Assembly (NCBI GenBank): GCA_963608705.1
Contig: CAVDHB010000036.1
Span: 1 to 26,573, forward strand
Source: CAVDHB01 sp963608705
GTDB taxonomy: Bacteria; Bacteroidota; Bacteroidia; Bacteroidales; Bacteroidaceae
Reading direction: 5' to 3'
DNA length: 26,573 nucleotides
The notes below the pieces were generated by a model. That model saw only the letters and a program-made list of their open reading frames with translations, had not been told where the DNA came from and did no database searches. The position numbers were made by a program, and so were the translations under genes. This document shows, one piece after another, positions 1 through 6,328 of the stretch (the stretch's first letter is position 1; each line of letters starts with the position of its first letter).

Positions 1-1
1 C

Positions 2-118
2 GAGTTCTGCTACAAGTTCAACCGCAGGTACTTCGGGGACAGGATGTTCGACAGGCTCATGGTCGCTGCCGTGTCGTACAGGACTGAATTCAGACATAGA
101 ATATACGGGAAGTCTTAA
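2..118 (+). pseudogene. C-terminal end of an IS1595-type transposase (cut by window edge)
   Basis: The first 117 bases read as an open frame ending in TAA at 116-118. The 38 residues include EFCYKFNRRYFG and DRLMVAA, which resemble the extreme C-terminus of ISXO2/IS1595-family DDE transposases. The rest of the gene lies outside the window, so it cannot be said whether the element is intact. It marks the left accessory region as IS-bearing. Family assignment rests on a short, characteristic tail. Confidence 0.6.
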
Positions 119-304
119 TAAAGTGAATAGTTTTTTGTGAAACAAGTATCAATGCGACTTTTGCATCGTTGGTAATGGAGTCAGATAGTGTAAATAGTCG
201 GCATAAAGACTTAATATACGTTCGATTTCAAAGAATAGAATAAGAATATTACGCTTTTGTGCAAAATAGAGTGACTAACACATATGTATAAGAAAAATAG
301 TTTG

Positions 305-312
305 TAATTTTG
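305..312 (+). promoter_or_regulatory. Bacteroides-type -7 box for the RloA/RloB-like pair
   Basis: TAATTTTG matches the Bacteroides -7 consensus TAnnTTTG and lies 23 bp before the ATG at 336, implying a very short leader. No good TTTG stands at the expected -33 distance, so this is a half-supported promoter. Confidence 0.4.
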
Positions 313-335
313 TAGCAACTTGAAACAAATTAAAT

Positions 336-1652
336 ATGTTGGTAAGTTTTTCATTCGGAAATCATAAGAGCTTCAAGGATGAGAATAAAATTAGTCTTGT
401 CTCGGAGCTTGTAGATGATAGTCACGAGTATTCAGTGTCTTCTCCCTTTGAATATTCGGTGCTAAAGGCCGTGGCTATCTACGGAGCAAATGCCAGCGGA
501 AAATCTAAGTTGTTTGACGCATTGGCTTTCTTAAGAAGTATTGTATGTCCACCTCGCAATGTAAATATTCCAGCTTTTGATTTTTGGAAGGAGAAGTATG
601 ATCCTTTCCGACTTTCTACGGGAATGGATGGAAAGTCTTCGTTCTATGAAGTGGTTTTTCTTTTAGGGGAAATTCAGTATCGTTATGGAATAGAACTGAA
701 CGCTAATGGTATTCTTGATGAATGGCTATACAGAAAGAATAAAAGAGAAGTTCTTATCCTATCAAGGAAGATTAGTGGGGACGGTTCATTACAGATGAAA
801 ATTGGTAAATCTTATATCAATTCGAAAGTATATTCCAATGTTGTATCAGCTGGAATGGTATCACCAGAGGTTCCTCTACTCACTATATTATCTACGTTTA
901 ATGATACATTATCAAAAGAAGTAGTACAGTGGTTTGAACATATAAAGATTGTTTCGGCTAATGAGATGATTACTCCAGTTAGAGCTCTGATGAATGAAAG
1001 TAGTAAAAAGGAAATTATAGATTTTATGCAGGCATTTGATATCAATATTGAGGATTTTTCCATGCATGAAATTAATCCTGATATGATTCCCCCAAAAATA
1101 AGGAGTATCATTGGTGAGAATGCTTTGAAGAATCCTGTATATGATGGTATTAGTACGACTCATAGATTGTATAATGAACATTATGAAAAAGTAGGAATCA
1201 GACAATTTATGATGGAAGTGGATGAGTCTTTTGGCTCAAACAGACTACTTCGGTTAAGCTGGCCTATATTAAGCTCTCTGAAAAATGGTGGAACCTTGTT
1301 GATAGATGAGATAGATTCTGGTTTGCATCCGTTCATTATATCTTCAATTATTAAGTTGTTTTATCAGACCACCAACAAGGCTCAACTCATCGTCAATACC
1401 CAAAACACATCTCTTTTGTCGTATCCTATTGGTTATGAGGATAATGAAAAGAAGTATTTATTTCGCAAGGATCAGATATACATTGTGAATAAAAATCGTT
1501 ATGGGGAATCAAATGTTTATCCAATAACTTATTTTCAGCGAAATATCAAAGCAAGTATAGAGAAGATGTATTTAGATGGTAGTTTTACAGGAGTACCGTA
1601 TGTAGAATTTGATAACATTATCAATCTTATATGTCATGAATCACAAGAATAG
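336..1652 (+). CDS. AAA-family ATPase, RloA/AAA_15-like
   Basis: A 438-residue ATPase of the ABC/SMC-related AAA_15/AAA_21 type found in OLD, PARIS, AbiL-like and RloA proteins. The N-terminus (FSFGNHKSFKDEN) is the typical first strand of these 'RecF-like' ATPases. Walker A is GANASGKS at residues 50-57. A signature-like segment (SFGSNRLLRLS, about 300) precedes Walker B with TLLIDEIDSGLHP (acidic pair near 324). An NTQNTSLLS segment follows where family members have a His-containing switch. The gene overlaps the next one by 17 bp, so they are translationally coupled. By analogy with AriA/AriB and similar pairs, the ATPase probably senses a phage product and controls the TOPRIM partner; that role is inference. 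Base composition is much more AT-rich than the tra genes. Confidence 0.85.
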   Translation: MLVSFSFGNHKSFKDENKISLVSELVDDSHEYSVSSPFEYSVLKAVAIYGANASGKSKLFDALAFLRSIVCPPRNVNIPAFDFWKEKYDPFRLSTGMDGKSSFYEVVFLLGEIQYRYGIELNANGILDEWLYRKNKREVLILSRKISGDGSLQMKIGKSYINSKVYSNVVSAGMVSPEVPLLTILSTFNDTLSKEVVQWFEHIKIVSANEMITPVRALMNESSKKEIIDFMQAFDINIEDFSMHEINPDMIPPKIRSIIGENALKNPVYDGISTTHRLYNEHYEKVGIRQFMMEVDESFGSNRLLRLSWPILSSLKNGGTLLIDEIDSGLHPFIISSIIKLFYQTTNKAQLIVNTQNTSLLSYPIGYEDNEKKYLFRKDQIYIVNKNRYGESNVYPITYFQRNIKASIEKMYLDGSFTGVPYVEFDNIINLICHESQE

Positions 1653-2379
1653 GAAAAATAGTTATAAAAGGACAACTGGCAAGGCTAAACCGCATCGCCA
1701 ATTTATTCTTTATGTGGAAGGCCGAAATACAGAGAAAAGTTACTTTGACCTTCTGAAGAAAGCTAACTGCAAAGTGAGTCCTGTCACCAAGCGAGGACAA
1801 GGTATTTCTAAATGTGTTGACTTTGTAAATGATTCGTATAAATCTTGGGCATCCTTGCCCAAAGAAGAAAAAGAAAAATATGATAAAAGATGGCTTGTGT
1901 TTGATGCAGATGGAAGGACGGATTTTTATGAAGGAATAAAATTAGCCAGAAAAAAGAAGTTTAAAGTAGCATTTTCAAATATGTGCATTGAGTACTGGTT
2001 TATATTACATTTCATCAACCATAATGGCAGTGAAATACCTAAGTTTGGAGACTCTTATTCAATGGCTCTTATTAAAATGATAAATGATCACATCAAAAAA
2101 TATAATAAGAAAGAAGGAGCATCACATATACATATAGAGGAGTATGACACAAATAGCAAGAACGTGAAAGAAGATTTCTTTGATCACATGATGGCGGATG
2201 ACCCTGAAAACAAAAAAAGTCGTATTGTTTTAGCCTTTGAACGTGCTAAAGCCATACATGAGACGAAGAAAATACAAGGATCGGAGTTCAGAGAATCGGT
2301 AACGACTATCTATGAATTGCTTTTTGAACTTGGCGTGATAGAGAAAAAGAAAGGAGAGTACGTTCTTTTCCGAAAATAA
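1636..2379 (+). CDS. RloB-like TOPRIM-fold protein
   Basis: 247 residues, starting at the ATG at 1636 inside the end of the ATPase gene. A longer in-frame start at 1609 only adds residues unlike the family. The basic N-terminus leads into FILYVEGRNTEKSYFDLL, where E28 is the likely TOPRIM glutamate, and VFDADGRTD supplies the DxD pair at D90 and D92. This order matches the RloB family, a TOPRIM-type nuclease or effector seen beside RloA-type ATPases and within type I restriction loci; here no hsd genes are visible. The overlapping arrangement suggests a two-gene defence module in which this protein is the effector, probably cutting RNA or DNA. Substrate is unknown. Confidence 0.8.
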   Translation: MNHKNRKNSYKRTTGKAKPHRQFILYVEGRNTEKSYFDLLKKANCKVSPVTKRGQGISKCVDFVNDSYKSWASLPKEEKEKYDKRWLVFDADGRTDFYEGIKLARKKKFKVAFSNMCIEYWFILHFINHNGSEIPKFGDSYSMALIKMINDHIKKYNKKEGASHIHIEEYDTNSKNVKEDFFDHMMADDPENKKSRIVLAFERAKAIHETKKIQGSEFRESVTTIYELLFELGVIEKKKGEYVLFRK

Positions 2380-2605
2380 GACACAATTGTATCATAGCGA
2401 TTAGTAATCGGAATTGTCTCTATCTATATAGGGGGGGTAGTGGACATTGCGGATAAATTTTTCGTATTAGTCGGCAGTGATAATGCCCTTTATATGGAGA
2501 ATGTTATATAAGGAGCAACTTAACTCAACAGAAATGGAGTTTGGAGGAATGAATTCTACTTGGCTCCTCTAAATTAATGGAACTTATCTTGTGTAAAGCA
2601 TCGTT

Positions 2606-3001
2606 CTAACGATTTTTGATAAGTATATGTTTGAAGCATTCTCGCAATTCTTCCATTATTCTTCTCCGAAGGATTTGTTCCCATATTGGATTTATCATAT
2701 TACTATGGTAGCACGCATCCATTACATATATTGTGTCCCCCTTTATGACGTAGGCGAAGTACCAATTGTAATCAGTGGCCATATAATATTTCTTGCGTTT
2801 CCATTTAGGCAAAGCCGCTTTTCTTCTAAGCAAACTCTTTTCTATTTGATGTGCGGATTTGAAAGTCTTTTGTACATTACGTACTATATCGTCATAGGAA
2901 GATGTATTTGGATGTGCCTTATAGGCTTTCTTGTAAAAGGATGTTATTCTATTAATAGCCTTTGGCTCAATTATGTATTTATAATCTTCCATCCATCTCA
3001 A
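2606..3001 (-). CDS. Putative RelE/ParE-like toxin
   Basis: 131 residues if started at 3001, or 128 from the second ATG at 2992. Both starts overlap the end of the upstream small gene, the usual antitoxin-toxin coupling. The protein is basic, with an alpha-helical first half and a C-terminal beta-rich stretch (YYMATDYNWYFAYVIKGDTI) resembling the final strands of RelE/ParE-superfamily toxins. No classical catalytic set can be assigned with confidence. If the assignment is right it would be an mRNA-cleaving or gyrase-targeting toxin neutralised by the upstream partner. Assignment rests on size, charge, fold-like pattern and gene order. Confidence 0.55.
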   Translation of the reverse strand: MRWMEDYKYIIEPKAINRITSFYKKAYKAHPNTSSYDDIVRNVQKTFKSAHQIEKSLLRRKAALPKWKRKKYYMATDYNWYFAYVIKGDTIYVMDACYHSNMINPIWEQILRRRIMEELRECFKHILIKNR

Positions 3002-3224
3002 ATAACTTCTTTATTACGGCAAGTGTGATTTGTTCCCCTTCCTCCAAAGTCATACCTCCTGTTCTCTGAATTTCCTCACTAAAAACAGTTTTCACCTCTC
3101 CGTTCTCGACAAATACCTTGCTGCCGTTTATGTCAACGACCTCGTTCAGCCTTTTCCGCCTTGCTGATTCCCGAATAACTTCTCTCCGATTTCTGCTATC
3201 GCTGAATATACGTTTCTTTTCCAT
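2979..3224 (-). CDS. Putative antitoxin of the toxin pair
   Basis: 81 residues, first gene of a two-gene minus-strand operon, overlapping the toxin start by 14-23 bp. The basic N-terminus (KKRIFSDSRNRREVIRESARRKR) could bind DNA or the toxin. It is followed by a short strand-rich stretch (VVDINGSKVFVENGEVKTVF) and an acidic C-terminal helix, a layout common in type II antitoxins. No named family is recognised. The promoter directly upstream carries two palindromes, consistent with autoregulation by the antitoxin or the complex. Confidence 0.5.
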   Translation of the reverse strand: MEKKRIFSDSRNRREVIRESARRKRLNEVVDINGSKVFVENGEVKTVFSEEIQRTGGMTLEEGEQITLAVIKKLFEMDGRL

Positions 3225-3256
3225 GATACAGTTCCTTACTTATACATATTTAGTTC

Positions 3257-3291
3257 TCCGCAAATATACGGACAATTCCCGTTATGGGAAA
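3257..3291 (-). promoter_or_regulatory. Promoter and palindromic operator of the toxin-antitoxin operon
   Basis: On the minus strand a perfect -7 box TATATTTG (3268-3261) lies 19 bp downstream of a TTTC -33 box (3291-3288). TCCG-N8-CGGA (3257-3272) brackets the -7 box exactly, and TTCCC-N5-GGGAA (3276-3290) fills most of the spacer. Such palindromes are what an autoregulating antitoxin would bind; binding itself is inferred. Confidence 0.6.
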
Positions 3292-3312
3292 GAGGACACG
3301 GCGATAAATTGA

Positions 3313-3482
3313 GTGTTTCCTTTATGATTCCCAACTCCTAAAGAGCTGGCGGTTCTTCTTTTAAAGAAGGCTGACGGCAGACGGGGTTAAGACCTGCTGT
3401 CAGCCTGTTGTTCTATGGGGATACCCACCGGGGAAAATCGTCCGCCTTGGAGTTGGTGGTACGATTGCGGATAATCATAAAA
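3313..3482. other. Structured non-coding-like block with several inverted repeats
   Basis: Three inverted repeats occur within 140 bases. A 12-bp stem with one G-U pair closes a 13-nt loop at 3369-3405 (GGCTGACGGCAG with CTGCTGTCAGCC). AATCGT (3436-3441) pairs with ACGATT (3461-3466), extended inward by CCGCC with GGTGG. CCAACTCC (3331-3338) pairs with GGAGTTGG (3449-3456) and would enclose the first hairpin but compete with the second. It could be a structured RNA, the end of a mobile element, or a regulatory leader for the following genes. The family is not recognised. Confidence 0.4.
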
Positions 3483-3685
3483 TTAAATCCATATTACGAG
3501 AGAATGCAATCAGGACGTATGTCGTAGAGGACATCGTAAATAAATACATGAATTGCATTGAAGAAATTATTAATATACCTTTACTATCACAGCATTTTAA
3601 GGATGTCATAAGTCAAGGGCAACTTGATGATGTTCTTAATGAAATTATCTTACAAAGCAAGGTAGAATTCAACTATGAAGAATAA
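3365..3685 (+). pseudogene. 5'-incomplete reading frame upstream of the HEPN gene
   Basis: An open frame runs from after a TAA at 3362-3364 to TAA at 3683-3685, but its first ATG is only at 3548, which would give a 45-residue peptide. Upstream of that ATG the frame still looks protein-like from about 3431 (KIVRLGVGG, then helical, ending in LQSKVEFNYEE). This suggests the 3' end of a gene whose 5' part was replaced, or an alternative start in the hairpin block. The stop lies 13 bp before the HEPN start, so the two were probably co-transcribed. It may be the remains of the HEPN partner gene. No family is recognised. Confidence 0.4.
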
Positions 3686-3698
3686 ATGACAGAGAAAC

Positions 3699-4133
3699 AT
3701 GTACGAGAAATATACAAAACAAGCGTTGCCATTAAAGCCATATAGAGAGCTGTTAGGTACGGCTTTATGCGTATTTAATTCAAATAATAGCTTCATCATC
3801 GAGAATATACTTCGGAATGATGAAGATGCAAATTATAATTGGTATCAACTTATAGATTGCACTTCTGGACAATTGAAGACACCCATAAAGAATACAATTA
3901 CGAAAAAATCAGATTCTGATATTGCAAACCTTTCCGATTCTCTTTGTGAAAAAAGGAACAGGATAGTTCATAGTTTTCAAATAACAGATGAAGATGGAGA
4001 GCAAAAATTAGCGACAAAAGAACGAAATGGAAACCAATACGTAATTACAGAGGAAATTCTTATGGATTTCATCCATGAAAATGAAAAGCTATCTACTAAG
4101 CTTCATAAGTTTAGGGGGGCTGAATTAATTTGA
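3699..4133 (+). CDS. Small HEPN-like ribonuclease candidate
   Basis: 144 residues, start fixed by an in-frame TGA at 3687-3689. The helical protein contains EKRNRIVHSF, where R86-N87-x3-H91 fits the HEPN RNase motif (R, a polar residue, x3, H). HEPN proteins are often toxins or abortive-infection effectors, cutting RNA as dimers and held in check by an adjacent partner. Here the only upstream candidate is the damaged or atypical frame ending at 3685. The 3' end lies 20 bp from the truncated traG remnant, so it sits right at the junction with the conjugative element. The motif is clear; overall fold assignment is inference, and a non-catalytic HEPN is possible. Confidence 0.55.
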   Translation: MYEKYTKQALPLKPYRELLGTALCVFNSNNSFIIENILRNDEDANYNWYQLIDCTSGQLKTPIKNTITKKSDSDIANLSDSLCEKRNRIVHSFQITDEDGEQKLATKERNGNQYVITEEILMDFIHENEKLSTKLHKFRGAELI

Positions 4134-4153
4134 CGTACATTGTGATTTGAAAG

Positions 4154-5986
4154 TTACGAATAAAGCGAGCCGAGGATGAACTGCACCACGCGGAATATAG
4201 CGTGCAGCTTGTCCACCTTCCTTTTGATACGCTCACGCTCCTCATCGGTTTCATCCATACCGATTTGTTCGGCGTACCTTTCCTCCGCCTGTTCCCGGAA
4301 CTCCTCATACTTCCCGTTCTTCTTGTCCTCCAGCAGCAGGCGTTCGCGCAGTTCCTCCCTCTCACGCCTTGAATAGCCTTCAAAGGGATGGAAGTAGGAG
4401 TCGTAGTATTCCACTATGGTCTAGTTGATTATCTTGTCCTCTATCTTCTCTGGCTCTTTGTTCCCCTTGAATATCAGGAATATCAGGGATTTGAGGAAGT
4501 TCTTCTTCTCCCCGAAGTTCTGGTCATATTCCTTCTTCGTCACCTTGAACGGGTTCATGGAGATGGGCTTCTCCTTGGAATAGCTGATGTAAGTTCCCTT
4601 GTAGTAGCCGCAGATGCCCTCGTAGGAGTCCCCCGTATCGACCATCACCACATCGGTATGCTGTTCCAACAACTGTCTTACCACGCTGTTCATGTGGAAG
4701 CTCTTGCCGCTTCCGCTCGGCCCGATGCAGAAAAAGTTGGCGTTGTCGGTCATCTTGACCTTTCCCTCCTTGCCAGTTATGTCGATACATACTGGCAGAC
4801 CCTGTCGGTCTGTATAGTACGTGGTCAGCGGCGTGTCCTCCGAGGCTTTCATGTGTTCCTTGAAGAAGAAGCACAGGGCGGCATCGGAGAGCGTGAGGAA
4901 CAGGTCGTAGTCGGGGTTGAAGGCGTATGCGTTGCCGGGGAAGCTGTCCGTGAAAAGCTCCAACTGGTTGTAGGCTGTGCGCGAGGGCATGATGCCGCAC
5001 TCGTACAGCTTCGTCTCCAGATAGGATGTCACGGGTGTCACCTTGTCCGCCGGACAGCTTACCAGTATGTTGAAGTTGCAGTAGACCAACAGTGAGCTGT
5101 CCACGGCGAGGCGGTTCAGCACCTCCTCGATGTCTGCCTTGGCAATTCGGTTGCTCGGGTCGGGCATTGAGCCGTGCCGCTTCGCCTTGGCCTGTAGCTT
5201 ACGGAGCAGCTTACGCTGTTCAGGTATCTGCACCACTTGGTTGTACACCACACAATCCGAGTGGGGCATTTGGGTCAGGAATGACAGCAAGTCTGTGGCG
5301 ATGGCGTAGCCGTTGATGTTCGTCTGCGTGTAGGGCTTGATGACGGACGGCAGATTTATCTCGTCTATGTCCACTAAAGGGTAGGAACGGATGGTGCGTC
5401 CGCCTGTTTTCAGGTACTCGTCCGATGCCTTGAAGTTGGTCATCGAGAAAGACCCGTGACGGAACTGGAAAGCCATGAAGCGGTGGCAGTATTCATCCAC
5501 CTCTTCCTTTAAAAACATCCGGTGCCGGATGTGCTTCTCGCTGAGTATGTCGGCCACCTTGCTGACCTTGGAATGGAAGTCCAGCCATTTCTTCGGGTCG
5601 TACTGCACGAACTGACTGCGCCGCGCTTCCTGCGTCACAATCAAGTATGTACGTATCTCCGTGAACTCCCTTCCCTCGAAGTACCTGAAATAGCTTTGTG
5701 TCAGGAACTCGGCATCATCCGGCACGTCATGGTGGTAGCTCTGCCTGCAAAGGATGTCCTGCTTCTGCAAGGCATAGCCCTCCCCAAGCGTCTGCACGAT
5801 GCCCGAAAGCACGTCATGGAAGCGGAGGTACTGCTCCGCGTCCGTGCATAGCTGCTGCACTGGGTTGGTCATCTCGAAGATGACTGACGGTTCGCCCTTG
5901 GCGGAGAACAGTACGACATGGCCGTCCGTCTTTTCCAGCCCTGCATAGAGGCCGTCAAACGCTCTTTTCTTGGTATGTGCTGCCAT
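4154..5986 (-). pseudogene. traG: traG (VirB4-like transfer ATPase), amber codon and 3' truncation
   Basis: The first 521 codons encode the N-terminal half of a TraG/VirB4 conjugation ATPase, the motor of the type IV secretion channel. Walker A (GPSGSGKS) lies near residue 420. The frame then meets TAG (plus-strand CTA at 4421-4423) within DKIIN-stop-TIVEYYDSYFHP. A single C-to-T change from CAG (Gln) explains it, because the same frame continues with family-like sequence for another 86 codons. It then ends at 4154 after KVDKLHAIFRVVQFILG. Full-length relatives have roughly 800 or more residues, so the C-terminal domain with Walker B is gone. The start is 17 bp after traF. This copy should be non-functional even if the amber codon were suppressed. 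Confidence 0.85.
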
Positions 5987-6003
5987 ATATTACAACGGTA
6001 ATG

Positions 6004-6294
6004 TCATTGGTTACGTCTCAAATTCCTGTAGACATGGATTCCCATGCTCCTCTTCTTGTTGTGAAGCCCTCCACGCTGCTTGACATAGATGATAATCAGA
6101 CCTGCCACGGCCATCACCAACATGGCTATAAACCCGGCGAGCTTTCCCAAAATAATGGAGAACAGTATGAAGCCTACGAACGACACGCCGATGGCCACTG
6201 CCGCCAGCGTCAGAAATCGTCCCCGTATGCCCATGAACTCCAGTGGTTTTTGTAACCCTTTGAAAACAGGGAAGCCCTCGTGATTCATTTCCAT
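6004..6294 (-). CDS. traF: TraF, DUF4133 membrane protein of the conjugation apparatus
   Basis: 96 residues with two adjacent hydrophobic helices (about 27-46 and 50-70), then a basic tail (HNKKRSMGIHVYRN). Size, topology and position between traE and traG match the DUF4133 TraF proteins of Bacteroides conjugative transposons, small inner-membrane parts of the mating channel comparable to VirB3. It starts 34 bp after the end of traE and ends 17 bp before traG, consistent with one operon. It appears intact, but its partners traE and traG are interrupted. Confidence 0.85.
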   Translation of the reverse strand: MEMNHEGFPVFKGLQKPLEFMGIRGRFLTLAAVAIGVSFVGFILFSIILGKLAGFIAMLVMAVAGLIIIYVKQRGGLHNKKRSMGIHVYRNLRRNQ

Positions 6295-6328
6295 GCCGGT
6301 AATGGTATCTTGACTATTGGAACCGGAA

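Noticed and set aside
2544..2569. Terminator between the RloB-like gene and the toxin gene
   Set aside because: GAGGA/TCCTC gives only a 5-bp stem with a long loop and no T-tract; too weak to list.
2627..3028. Plus-strand 133-codon frame opposite the toxin gene
   Set aside because: The minus-strand pair has coupled starts, a promoter and operator-like palindromes; the plus frame has none.
3331..3466. Retron msr/msd RNA
   Set aside because: Hairpins enclosed by inverted repeats look similar, but no retron-type reverse transcriptase is adjacent; the only RT in the window belongs to the group II intron.
4421..4423. TAG in traG as a reassigned glutamine codon
   Set aside because: Some Bacteroidales phages read TAG as Gln, but other genes here show ordinary stops, and the gene is also truncated, so a simple nonsense mutation is more likely.
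4388..5095. Plus-strand frames opposite traG
   Set aside because: They mirror the codon bias of the traG coding strand and show no family features.
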